In this document: positions 1 through 10,056 of the stretch, piece by piece
Position numbering within the stretch: the stretch's first letter is position 1
Layout of the letters: each line of letters starts with the position of its first letter
Source of the DNA: Micropterix aruncella
Taxonomy: Eukaryota > Arthropoda > Insecta > Lepidoptera > Micropterigidae
Assembly: GCA_944548615.1 (NCBI GenBank)
Contig: OX155967.1
Location: forward strand, 248,001-312,000
Reading direction: 5' to 3'
DNA length: 64,000 bases
Translations under genes and position numbers: made by a program
Notes under the pieces: model-generated
What the model saw: the letters and a program-made list of their open reading frames with translations, nothing else
Told to the model about the DNA's origin: nothing
Databases searched by the model: none

Positions 1-108
1 AGACTGATAGACATCCCCGCAAGGTTGAAAGTATTAGTGGATGACGCTGAAAGGGGTCGTAGTGCCCATCGTGCGAGAGATGTACGAGCAAGACAGAGGG
101 CCGTCAGA

Positions 109-969
109 ATGAATGAGGACGAAAATGATGATGAAAGCGATTATGAGGATGACGAGAATGATTTCACGGCTGCGGAGTGCCTGTTAGCACAGAAACTGTT
201 CAATGGGGACAGAGACGCAACGAAGTTCGAGTGGGCCCCTATGGATACTTTTAGGGGCTGCAAGGAAGAATTTCTTTGCGACTCTGGACCCACCGAACTG
301 GTTTACGATGCGTACGCGGCATTTCGCCTTTTCTGGGATGATGCCATTCTAGAGCATATCGTGCAGGAGACTAATCGTCATGCTGTAGAATTGGCGGCAA
401 TGTCGGAAAAGTTCGCTGGAGATTGGTATGACACGAATGTGGATGAAATAATGATTCTTTTTGCCTTTTACATTCAACTTGGCAATTTCCGAATGCCGTC
501 CATCAAGTCATGTTTTTCGAATGATCCCCTCCAGAAATCAGACATATTTAGGCCGCTAATGTCGGAAGCCCGTTATTGGCGCCTAAACAAAGCCCTCCAC
601 TTTAGCGATAATTCCACCCGCACACCCGATTCATCAAAGTTGTTCTGTCTTGGTCCATTGGTAGACCACTTGAACGCTAAGTTCCAAGCGGCTTATCAAC
701 TGGAGCGAGACATAGCAATCGATGAGTCGTTAACCTTATGGAAAGGTTCGCTGTCCTTCCGACAATATACTCCAACTAAAGCCGCTAGATTCGGCATTAA
801 AACTTATGAAGTGTGCGGGTCGGCCACAGTCTATTTGTGGTCTTTTGAAATCTACTCGGGCAAAGATCACGCTAACCAATCTCTAATGCTGAAAAGTACT
901 GAGATTGTAGTGCGTCTCATGAGACCTCTGTTAAACAAGGGCCATATTCTACATATGGAGCATGAATAG
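109..969 (+). pseudogene. piggyBac-type transposase, N-terminal part
   Basis: The frame encodes about 286 aa from the ATG at 109. An acidic N-terminus (NEDENDDESDYEDDEND) is followed by the DDE_Tnp_1_7 (piggyBac) fold. The segment around residues 205-230, AIDESLTLWKG then FRQYTPTKAARFGIKTYE, is the classic first-aspartate region of piggyBac transposases, so the first catalytic Asp is present. The frame ends with GHILHMEHE and a stop exactly where the family has WMDNFY, the second catalytic Asp. The following bases jump to the C-terminal Cys-rich domain (see 974-1066). The protein cannot be catalytically complete. The frame is also open upstream to base 25, but without an ATG. Confidence 0.85.
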
Positions 970-973
970 AGAA

Positions 974-1066
974 GGTAAGAAGCAGAGGACCACTTGGGAA
1001 TGCAAGCCGTGTAATGCTTCACTATGTTTATTAATATGCTTTGAAAAGTTTCATACTCAAGCATAG
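974..1066 (+). pseudogene. piggyBac transposase C-terminal Cys-rich domain remnant
   Basis: Immediately after the broken N-terminal part, in another frame, the sequence reads GKKQRTTWECKPC, then LC, ICFEKFH and a stop. This matches the C-terminal CRD (C-x2-C ... C ... CF) of piggyBac transposases. The block carrying the second and third catalytic aspartates is missing between the two parts, so this is an internal-deletion derivative. Confidence 0.75.
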
Positions 1067-3029
1067 TGAAGCATCGAGTATAATACTCTCCCGTAAAATC
1101 AAAATCTCATGAAATGCGCAATGTTCTTCGTTTCATGCAATAATAGTTTACAGTGGCATGGTATCCTTATTTCATTTCAATGTTTGGCGATGAATGGATC
1201 TGTAAGGAGGGGGGGGGGGGGGGTTTTGCTCGGTACTCGATAGAAAATAATCCATTTTACTGATAATTCATAAAAATTGTTTTTACAAAATTAAAATGTT
1301 ATTCATCTCATTTTTTTTATAACAATTGTTTTTACAAAATAAAAATGTTATTCATCTCAATTTTATCTACTGGTAAACTATATCACTAGTGGGCTTGTTT
1401 CTTTGCCTTGATAAGCCAGTCGCAACTGTCGCTCGTTCCCCCTCTAGCAACATCGAGTACCTCCACCTCTACCGTTTATTTTCTAAAATGCAATGTATTA
1501 TCTTTATAATGGCTCGATTGATTGCGTTTCTTCGTAAACTAAAGTCCTGTACTATTGTAGTCCCGCAGAACTATTGTAGTCCCGCAGGTTATTCGCGTGT
1601 TAGTTTGATTTAACTATGTTCTTACGATCTAGATTATATGTACAACTTACGAGCTATGTTAGCTTCGATCTACTTTATATGTTGTGACATATAAGAAGGC
1701 TTTATATATAGAATACGTTGAAACTATAAACTAAAAAGAAGTGATGTTTCTAAATTCTTTATTTTGCCTAATCTACGCACACTCGGCACAGCGGAGGTCT
1801 GTGCAGATAAATATAAATTAGGGTGAAGGATATGGCTAAACCCTATCTTTCAAATATTACATTAATAGGTTAAAACAAGTAAAAATCATAAGTAGAAAAC
1901 ACAATTTAAAAAAATATTCAAACAAAACAATGAGTAAAAATAGTAAACATGAGTAAAAATATTTAAAAAGAAAACAATATTAAAAAGAACAATTCAAATT
2001 GCCGCTATTCAGCGGCGAGCAGAGCTCAGGGTTACGGAGGTCGATTCTTGCTCCTCAAATGTAATGGTAACGGTTCAATTGGGGGATACGATTTGCGCGC
2101 TCCGCCATTCGAATCCTCGCGCCTTCCGCTGCGTTTGACATCAGGTGCAGCTCGTCGCGGCCGCCGAGGTGCTAGTACGGTACTCCGATGATCGTACTCT
2201 CGTACTAGCCGTAGTCTGGAGCAGGTAGGTCTGAAGCCGAGCAGACTCGCCGGAACTACGATTCCCGTTGCGGTCGTATGGCTTCAGATCAGCAGCCAGG
2301 CTCCAAATGACGGTCCTTAACGGCCGTGGAATGGCAGAGGGCTTCCTCAACGACCTTCCACAACGACGATCCAAAAACGCAGATACGGATTCCCCGGATG
2401 TGCTCGCTCTCGACGAGTATTGCCCGAATAAGGATCCGATATGTTGATCCCTCGCAGAAGATCCCTGCCGCAAAAAGGGCCTATTATCGATTATTCGCGC
2501 CAGGACGAAGGTACAGAACTCGGAACAGGAACAGCAATAGCTCAAGTCCAGTCGTTTGATTCTGACCCTCGCCAAACCGATCCGAAAGGATCGCAAACAG
2601 AGTAAAATACATCGAGCACTTACCAGGAAAAACTATCGTCCTAATCCTTATACGGACTTCCCTGGGATCTCGTTCGGAATCAAGTCGGATTCAAAATGAC
2701 CCAATTTATCTTTTGGCTGGTAGACCGCCAAACTTTTGGCGGGCCCCGGCAAGGAAACCCCTTATGCGATACGCGCGAATTTTTAAAATCAAATTCGACA
2801 TTTGAATTGCGTTATATTAAAATATTAAAATCATGTGATAATAAAATTGATTTTTATTTATAATCATAATCATAATCATAAGTTTTTTATTCAAAATAGT
2901 ACGAAATCGTAACTTTTTGACGTCAATAATGCATGCAAACATACATAAATGATAAAAAATTAAGATATTGTGACATTATAACAAATTATTGTGACATATA
3001 ACGTGATATTAATCATCGAGGTAACCATT
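1067..3029. other. Noncoding, TE-derived stretch
   Basis: No supportable gene. It holds a 15-base G run (1209-1223), two copies of a 'TTTTTACAAAATNAAAATG' segment near 1280-1345, a duplicated 'CTATTGTAGTCCCGCAG' (about 1551-1586) and AT-rich sequence. The segments near 1505-1540 ('GATTGCGTTTCTT') and 1650-1670 ('GAGCTATGTTAGCTTCGAT') recur near 19890-20019, suggesting shared piggyBac-derived nonautonomous sequence. Apparent ORFs at 2141-2596 show no family resemblance. Confidence 0.5.
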
Positions 3030-3690
3030 TTATTTCCAAGGGTCTTTGTCGTCTAGATAATCATTTATTTTATAGTAGCCCTTTAAGTACAGCTTCTTCT
3101 TAATAAATGACTTAAATTGTATCACAGATAAATTTTGCATGTTTACTGGGACTTTATTGTAGAAGCGTATACATTGCCCTTTGAATGATTTTGTGGTTTT
3201 AGAGAGTCGACTTTTATGGTCAGCAAGTTTATTTTTATTTCTTGTATTGACACCATGCCTATCAGAGTTTTTTAAAAACAGTTCTTTATTTTTATGCACA
3301 TACATTAAGTTTTCATAGATGTAATGAGATGCAAGTGTCAAAATATTGATTTCTTTAAATTTTCCGCGTAACGACTGTCTAGCACCCAATTTATAAATAG
3401 CGCGGATGGCTCGTTTCTGTAGTATAAATATTTTATCAGCGTCAGCAGCATGACCCCACAGCGAGATGCCATACGACATCATGTGCCATCTGTGAAAATA
3501 GCTGAAGTAAACCAGCCTCGCGGTGTCTATATCTGTTAAATTACGATTTTTTTTTACAGCATATGCCGCAGAACTTAGCCTATCGGCCAATTTCTTAATG
3601 TGTGGTCCCCATTGTAGCTTTTTATCTAAAGTGATACCAAGGAATACAGTGGAATCGACCAGTTCTATAGTGAAAACTAAGATGAAATAC
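3030..3690 (-). pseudogene. Jockey-like non-LTR reverse transcriptase, C-terminal fragment
   Basis: Reading on minus from about 3690: FLGITLDKKLQWGPHI, then KLADRLSSAAYAV, YGISLWGHAADADKIFILQKRAIRAI, and a Lys-rich end closing at 3030. This is the thumb/connection region C-terminal to the RT palm of Jockey-clade elements (LGI.LD..L.W..HI ... YGI..WG ... LQK.AIR.I). No endonuclease, palm or RNase H is present. The upstream side is cut near the TTAA-flanked MITE at 3711. The frame itself is intact, so the copy is truncated rather than heavily mutated. Confidence 0.75.
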
Positions 3691-3900
3691 CCATATTACA
3701 CTATCCTTAACCCCTCAAATGTGAGGCGTCCCTTAAGGGATGCCTTGGCAAAATGTATACAAAATGTATATAAATTTATATAAATGTAAATATAAATGTA
3801 AATGTGCGCGCGCCGCTTTATAGTAATCCGCTCTATAGTAATGCTATAGCTATATAGTAAACCCCGCTCTATGTAAATGTAAATGTAAATGTACAATAAA

Positions 3901-4250
3901 TACAAACGGAGCTGCCATGGAATTCACCGACCGGAGTCGGGCCCATCATAATACTATTTTTTACACTTCTGGGGGGTGAGCAGTGGATTCCGGACTTACG
4001 AACCGGCTGTGGTAGGTTTAGGACAGCTGTCTTGCCACATGTGAGCGTTCACCTTGCCACCCATTCACTCCCCCTTCGAAGCCATAGAATTTGAGATGCG
4101 CAAATCGCAGTTTTAGATAATTTTTCTAAGAAAGAGTTGATTATTTTTCTGGAAAGGCCAAGATCTTTAAAGAGGTGAAATAGAGATTTAGCTGGCAGGC
4201 CACGAGCGCCAACTTCCACCGCGTGAAGGTGGAAGTTGGCGCTCGTGGCC
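3901..4250 (-). pseudogene. RLE-A non-LTR element, 3' fragment
   Basis: On minus this reads the end of the RLE-A polyprotein (VGARGLPAKSLFHLFKDLGLS..., ending RRGSEWVAR and stop at 4049), then the RLE-A 3' UTR ending near 3901. The same 3' UTR is found at 18425-18605, 39190-39350 and 57020-57175, so the 3' end is authentic. The 5' end is truncated at a perfect fold-back (4198-4250). Confidence 0.8.
4198..4250. repeat. Perfect 23-bp inverted repeat (7-nt loop)
   Basis: 4198-4220 (GGCCACGAGCGCCAACTTCC...) is the exact reverse complement of 4228-4250, separated by GCGTGAA. It lies exactly at the 5' truncation point of the RLE-A fragment, where the coding sequence turns back on itself. Confidence 0.9.
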
Positions 4251-4315
4251 TCGTACATTTATATACATTTTGCCGTAGGCAACCCGAGCTAATCGCCATT
4301 CATTTGAGGGGTTAA

Positions 4316-4722
4316 TTTAAAATCCGGAACCCAAAATCGTAAAGGAACCAACGACCTTCGAATGCTGTCAATCTACATTCCACAATTCCCTCAGAGAATA
4401 ATTAAAATATTCTGAATGTAATTTTAGCAGCCAACAAAATAATTAGGAATTATGACCAAAAGACTAATCAAAAACTATAACTAAATAATTAACCACTTTT
4501 GGCCGGTATTTCGAACATCCTACAGTCTCCTTTGTTTCTGGCAACGATTCTCATCGCATCATCGCAGACGTCACTACTCGCTTCTGATTGGTCAGCCGCG
4601 CGGAAAAATCCTCAGCTGGAACTGTCAAAATTGAACACGACGCGACATCGATCGATGAAGTGAACGAATATTGTGGAAGGAAATTGTGGAAAAGCAAATC
4701 GGAAAACGCGAAATGCGTTACA
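4316..4722 (-). repeat. Region containing the 3' LTR of gypsy-1 (inner end at 4722)
   Basis: The minus strand from 4722 starts TGTAACGCATTTCGCG, directly after a polypurine tract. A matching 38-bp stub (TGTAACGCATTTTGCG...) occurs at 19479-19516, the other end of the same element. The LTR's outer boundary could not be fixed; it lies somewhere between about 4330 and 4560. Confidence 0.5.
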
Positions 4723-4729
4723 CCTCCCC
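4723..4729 (-). other. Polypurine tract of gypsy-1
   Basis: GGGGAGG on the minus strand sits directly against the TGTAAC start of the LTR, the expected place for the plus-strand primer of an LTR retrotransposon. Confidence 0.55.
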
Positions 4730-5446
4730 AACGTCCTTTAAAAAAAACGAAGGACACTTCGATTTTTTTTTCCAGCCACGTCGTATCTTCCAAATTAAGG
4801 TGAGTGACAACTTTGACAGCCCTGTCTAACCTCAAAACATGAAAAGAGAGAAAACTTCACCTTTACTAATAAACTTACGCCCGTATAAGCTAAATTTTGA
4901 CTAACTAACGTAAAAGTAAACGCGCGTACACCTTCCGCACATATAAATCTGTATATTAAGATGCAAGTTTTTGCCAATAACTAATGTTGTCAAAAAAAAA
5001 TTCTTGCAATCGACACGGCTAACAGCCTATCCCAAGATCCAAATAGAAGGATCGGGAATGCATTAAGCACTGGTACTTGTCCATAACTGTAGTACTGGTC
5101 TTTGATTTCTCTCGTGCGAGGAACAACCGTCCATTCTATTCATTCATTCATCACTAAATCCATCCACATTTAATCAACTGGAACTCTTATAAGAGCCTCA
5201 GACCACGCAAAATACCGTAGCCTATAACAACTAGACCACGATCTCTCCTCGGAAGTAATACGCGTTTATTTTTCCGCAGTTTCCAGAAAAAAATTCAGAT
5301 GATAATTCGACGACAACTGTCTGTCAGCGAGAACGCTGCAGCGAACTACAAGTTGCTGACAATCGAACAGGGTAAGTCTAAAAGAAAAATCTTACTGCAT
5401 AACTGTAGAATAATAACAAAATTAACCTATTGAACAACAACATAGG
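4730..5446. other. Noncoding 3' part of gypsy-1
   Basis: This lies between the integrase stop and the polypurine tract. No protein family is recognisable and no env-like frame is present. It is moderately AT-rich. Confidence 0.4.
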
Positions 5447-6655
5447 TTATACAATTTTTTTTTTAAAAAAAACAATGATGCTAAGTACCTTGTCTATCTG
5501 TCGACAAATCACCGGTATACCCAGGTACTTTAAAATCTTTTGCATGATAATCGCCTGGCCATATTTGCCGTCAAGTGTTTCGAGTTTATAAACTTGATCG
5601 CAAAGTTTTTCGGCGATGCGGAATTTTTCAAAATTTGGAGCCAGCTTAGACGAAAAACCCTTACCCTTATTTGACAAGAATCTAGTCTTTTTCCATACTA
5701 TGTCACCTTTCTTCAACTCTAAATGTCGTCGGCCTTGGTCATAAATTAATTTATTTTTGTCATGCTGTTTTGACAAATTGTCATTGACCTGTTTAAAAAT
5801 CCTTTCCAGAACGCCAACTCTCTCTAGACGGTCGCCTTCTTCTGGTGACAGCAAGACCTCCTGAGTTTCGGCCAAGGACATCGCGGCATAAACTTCGCCA
5901 CTAGAGACAATCTCACGACCGAATACCAAAAAATTTGGGCTGTAACCACTGGCTTCTGACCGAGCTGCGTTCAGAGCAAACTGAAATTCAGCGAGGTGAG
6001 CATCCCACGTTTTATGATTCTTGCTGGCAAATGCCGTCAACATTGAGTTTAACGTACGATTATATCGTTCGACCGTGTTTATTTGAGGAGAATGATATGG
6101 AGTATTAAAGATGGTCGGTATATTATAATCCGAGAAAAATCTCTTCATCTCCTTGGATATGAAGGGTTTACTTTTATCCGACAACACCACTCTAGGTATA
6201 CCATGAATAAGGAATACCCTTTCCCGAATTAACGGTATCATGGATGCTGAAGTTGCCTCTTTAAGCGGTATAACTATGCAAAATTTGCTGAAACAGCAGG
6301 TGATCAATAAAATGTACCTGTGTTTATTTTTGGTCATAGGTAAAGGTCCGTGTACATCGATAGCAATAAATTCGAACGGACGGCTACAACGCTTAGGTGT
6401 AGTCATCAATCCCAACGGCGCTGACGTCGTATGTTTCGTTGCTAGGCATGTTTCGCAATTTGAAACGTACTTCACTACAGACTGATATAGAGCAGGCCAG
6501 TAGTAGCTTTGCCGAAGACGATGGTACGTCTTAAAAATCCCCAAATGACCCGCAGATGGTTGATCATGATGAAACTTCATCAACCTCTCTTGGTCTTCCT
6601 TCATCACAACCTGCTTCCATATGAAGTCTGGATCGGGTTCAGCTTCGGCTTTACT
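5447..6655 (-). pseudogene. Ty3/gypsy integrase (gypsy-1)
   Basis: On minus, the zinc-binding HHCC module (HHDQPSAGHLGIFKT ... YVSNCETCLATK) is followed by the rve catalytic core: first Asp in FIAIDVHGPLP, second in VVLSDKSKPF, Glu in HSPQINTVERYNRTL. A C-terminal domain ending near 5447 follows. All three DDE residues are present. The upstream side is broken at about 6655, where antisense RLE-A begins; the missing RNase H part lies 12 kb away at 18607-19478. The frame is open throughout, so the element was interrupted before it decayed far. Confidence 0.85.
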
Positions 6656-6658
6656 ATG

Positions 6659-6998
6659 ATAAAAGTGAAGCCCTCCAAATGTTTTTGCCTTGGACTCGCC
6701 CGCATGGGCACAAAATTTACATCCTATGACCCCAAATTGGGCTATAAGGGCTCTAATATCTCCCTTATAGACCCAAACAATCATTTCAAATTCCTCGGCA
6801 GAAACATCACCCATCAGGGAAAAGACGTCTCGGGCGATCATGTTATAGAGCATTTCAAAAGTTGCCTGGCGAAAATAGATGCCTTGCTAATTTCTGGCCC
6901 TCGTAAGGCCTGGATCTATGACAATTATCTAACGTCACATTTGTCATGGCCCTTTCTTATTTACGATTTTACCAAAACCCAACTGTCCCGTCTAGATG
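6659..6998 (+). pseudogene. RLE-A non-LTR pol, RT thumb segment
   Basis: 5'-truncated. It begins within KVKPSKCFCLGLA (just after the RT palm) and continues FKFLGRNITHQGKD ... RKAWIYDNYLTSHLSWPFLIYDF to LSRLD, where a 667-bp insert interrupts it. The reading resumes at 7666. The junction with gypsy-1 is near 6655; CTATGAT occurs at 6654-6660 and again at 18612-18618, possibly a short target duplication. Confidence 0.85.
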
Positions 6999-7665
6999 GG
7001 AGCTAATGGGCCCTTGCTGAGTTGGCCACGAAGACCCATTCTGTTTCAGGGTCGGTCACACTCACGGGTCAACACCCATCCGATGGCCTCCACGCAAGGG
7101 GTGCGAGCCCGGGTAGGACACTGGGTCAACCAGTCTCCCCTGGGAACAATCCTCTGGCGCTCCTGGACGGTCTGCGCACCGAGCGGCGCAAGCCAATTGA
7201 TTGTGCTCTCCGACTAACAATCGGGGGAGTCTGGGAACTGTATTGTTTCCTATAGAGCGGGGGCAGTTGTCTACCTTACGGCGACTGCTCTTGAAATGAC
7301 CATTGGCCATCCGATCCCGGTTCATAGTCGGGCAAAGGACGCCTTGGTCCGCGACAGATTCGGTGCACTCCGTTTCACCGCTTCGTAAGGGAGAGGACCG
7401 CGCAAGCGACCTCGAACTCGGAACCAATCGAGAGACCGGAGAAATCTGGTCACAATTGGTAGTGAGGGCGCGAGTATCTCGAGCCCGCCGGGTTTATTCC
7501 TGGCTCACTCGCGGTAAGGCGTTGGACTCTCACGGGTTGTGGCGTAGCTAGACGTTGGATTGTTATGTCCCAAGTCTTCTACGCTCACTGCACGGTCGAT
7601 AGAACGAACAATCGTTAAAACGTCCTGCGGTGACAGGTTCGCCCGTTGTGGTTGACAACTCAATA
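6999..7665. mobile_element. 667-bp GC-rich insert with 15-bp target-site duplication
   Basis: The 15-mer TGTCCCGTCTAGATG occurs at 6984-6998 and again at 7666-7680, and the RLE-A coding sequence is colinear across it. The enclosed DNA is far more GC-rich than its surroundings, has no poly(A), ends ...CAACTCAATA, and encodes nothing I recognise. Possible pol III B-box-like words (GGTTCATAGTC near 7319; GGTTCGCCCG near 7636) are weak. Candidates are a long SINE, a retroposed structural RNA or spacer, or another nonautonomous retroelement. Confidence 0.75.
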
Positions 7666-8877
7666 TGTCCCGTCTAGATGCGCTGGTGACAGCTAGTTTA
7701 AAATCCTGGCTGTCCTTAGCCAAATCAGCAGACCCCTCGACTCTCTTCAGGTCCAAACAAAATTTTGGGCTAGCGCTTAAACTGCCCTCTCTGCTCTACG
7801 CCAACTCCAGAATAACCAAAAATTCGATTCTGTGCGATTCCAAAGATCCGGCAATATCGAAGCACGTAATAAGTGGCCGTAGTGATTCAAATGATCTACA
7901 AGCCCGCGTAGACTTCCACAAAAAGTTCCTTACTGGAATCAGCCAGAATGGCACTGGTCTGGGGTATGGCAGTACAACCACGAGTGACGTGGACTTGAAG
8001 AAGTCTCTTTTGCGGGGAGATTACGACAGCAAGAGTATGGCTCATGCTATTGGCCTTCAATGCCAGAATGATTGGACAACAATTGGGGACTTTTGCATTC
8101 CGCCTCCAATGCACTGGAAGGTAATGCTCTATGACTGGACGCCAGAGATGCTGAAATTTTATTTGAATGCCTTTCAGCATACACTTCCAGACCCCAGTAA
8201 CCTCGCTCGTTGGAGCTTTGCCGAGGATAGTTCTTGTCCCCTCTGTAGCAATACCCCTTGCACAGCTAGACACATTCTAGCTGGCTGCAAGGTGGCCTTA
8301 GATCAAGGATGGTACACTTACCGCCATGACAAAGTTCTCGCTGTTATTCGCGAGGTAATTAGTCTCTCAGTGGCTCGTGCCAACAAGGGTTTGACAGTAT
8401 CCTCCAAACCCCCAATACAGTTTGTGCGGGATGGCTCTAAAGGCAAAAAACATTTAACTACAAAACCTTTCTCAATAATCGAGAAAGCTACAGATTGGAT
8501 TCTGGAGGTTGATTCGGTCTCTAAGCAGTATAAATTCCCTGAAAGTCTCGGATGCACAGCCCTCCGTCCAGATATAACTCTTTACTCTCTATCTCGGAAG
8601 GTGGCTCTCATTGTAGAATTAACTGTTCCATGGGAATCAAATATCCCAAAAGACCACGAGTACAAATTAAATAAATACCATGATCTTGCAAATGCCGTAA
8701 CCCGGAACGGCTTCACTGTTCACCTTCACGCGGTGGAAGTTGGCGCTTGTGGCCTGCCAGCTAAATCTCTATTTCACCTCTTTAAAGATCTTGGCCTTTC
8801 CAGAAAAATAATCAACTCTTTCTTAGAAAAATTATCTAAAACTGCGATTTGCGCATCTCAAATTCTATGGCTTCGAA
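7666..8877 (+). pseudogene. RLE-A non-LTR pol, C-terminal half with restriction-like endonuclease
   Basis: This continues the segment at 6659-6998. Features in order: LVTASLKSWLSLAKSADPS; the CCHC-type knuckle CPLCSNTPCTARHILAGC followed by YTYRHDKVL (typical of RLE-class elements); then the PD-(D/E)XK endonuclease, with LRPDITLY, LIVELTVPWES and KLNKY carrying the Asp, Glu and Lys. The end is a conserved VEVGACGLPAKSLFHLFKDLGL tail. The frame is open until a CACTA-like transposon enters at 8878; the last codons and stop lie at 18425-18449. It reverse-transcribes its own RNA at a nick made by the RLE. The clade (R4/NeSL/Hero-like) is unresolved. Confidence 0.85.
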
Positions 8878-8891
8878 GGGCCCAAGTAACA
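8878..8891 (+). repeat. Left terminal inverted repeat of the CMC element
   Basis: CCCAAGTAACATTT, matching the reverse complement of 18411-18424. Confidence 0.85.
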
Positions 8892-9941
8892 TTTGAGGTT
8901 CTAAAAAGGTCTTGATCAGGTTCTAGAACCTTTCCAGGACAACGTGAGGTTCTGGGCGACTAGTTATGACAACGTTAAAATAACCTTATTATAACGTTCT
9001 GTAGCCTAAAAGGGCCCGACCTACAGAACCTCCGCATAACGTTCTGGCTTTAAGATCTCAGGAGCAAATAGCAAATACCAAAACCTAATTTTAACCTTCT
9101 CAGAACCTGTAAGGCCTTGCAACGGCTAATTCAGGACTAACATATAAGCCTTGAATTAGCCTGGATTTGGCATTGAAATAATCTTTTTAGTCAGGGTTAG
9201 GTTTTGAAAAAGCTCATAAGAGATTACGAAAATACAAATTTGGGCTTGGTTAAGCCAATTTAGTTTTGGTTTGGTTCTGAGTATAGTTACATGCGCTTTG
9301 TCCAACGATGAGATAACAAAATGAAGGATACCGATTTATTATTTCGTAGACAATTTGTTAGAGATAGGTAATAAATGATATGCTGATATTGCCTGTTGTG
9401 TTATGCCAGTTACATTGCGAGTGTTAGTTTATTGATGAAACAGACCACAATACCTCTATAAAATACACGGGCCCTCTAAATAACATTATTTAATATTATT
9501 TAGGTATTATAAACTATTGATGTTATTTTCAAATTATATGTAAAAAAAGGTGAAACGCTTTGAACTATTTTCCAACTACAAATGTGTCACACCGAAAGGT
9601 AATTCAATCCTTGTTTTAATAAAGAAATGCAATTATATTTGAAAGAAATTAGGCTTCGAAATACCTAAAAATGGCGGACTTTGTACGAGAACCTGATAGT
9701 TTGGGATTTAACTAATTTATGACAAACAAGCCCCGGCGCGAGACCTTTTGGACTTGAAAATGCTCAAAAGGAATTTAAATATGGTGAACGAAGAGTAACT
9801 GGTATATTTAAATGCTAAATCAGGGCCTTCAGGTAAGAGTTCGGCCTAATTAGTTTTTGGATATTCCAACTGGCCCTGTTTAATGGCACATTAGTTTGCG
9901 ATAAGCCATATTGCTCAATCAAACAACTTCCTTAGGGCCAT
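8892..9941. other. Left subterminal region of the CMC element
   Basis: No gene. GAGGTTCT, CAGGTTCT, AACGTTCT and related words recur in the first 250 bp, the kind of array to which CACTA transposases bind. Further in it is AT-rich and unremarkable. Confidence 0.6.
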
Positions 9942-10056
9942 TCAGTGTCAGTCGTCTTTCTGAGCGCATTCAAACCCGCTGCGGGCGTTAAAGTGTGAAA
10001 AGTGATTTGGTGAAGTGCTACAGGCTGTTCACTTACGAACGGATTTATTGCAAAGG
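9942..10056 (+). promoter_or_regulatory. Initiator (TCAGT) and noncoding exon 1 of the DUF4806 gene
   Basis: TCAGT at 9942-9946 matches the arthropod initiator. About 115 bp downstream, AAGG|GTGAGT at 10053-10062 is a strong splice donor. The matching acceptor (TTTTATTCTTGCAG) ends at 11677, immediately before the gene's ATG. This implies a noncoding first exon and an intron of about 1.6 kb (10057-11677) in which I see no other gene. Confidence 0.45.

Larger units (their letters stand above)
3711..4311. mobile_element. TTAA-flanked MITE carrying a retrotransposon tail
   Basis: The ends are inverted copies: CCCCTCAAATG at 3711-3721 and CATTTGAGGGG at 4301-4311, each immediately flanked by TTAA (3707-3710 and 4312-4315). 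Further inside, an AAAATGTATATAAAT-type segment is again found inverted on both sides (around 3750-3780 and 4255-4272). TTAA duplication and C-rich ends are typical of piggyBac-type nonautonomous elements. The centre contains an RLE-A 3' fragment (3901-4250) and AT-rich TAAATG microsatellite. Confidence 0.65.

Noticed and set aside
2141..2596. Minus-strand 151-aa ORF as a gene
   Set aside because: Composition is Arg/Ser-rich and low in information; no motif, no partner features, and another frame is equally open.
7062..7756. Short ORFs on both strands in the GC-rich insert as genes
   Set aside because: High GC lowers stop frequency; none shows a domain or continues across the target duplication.
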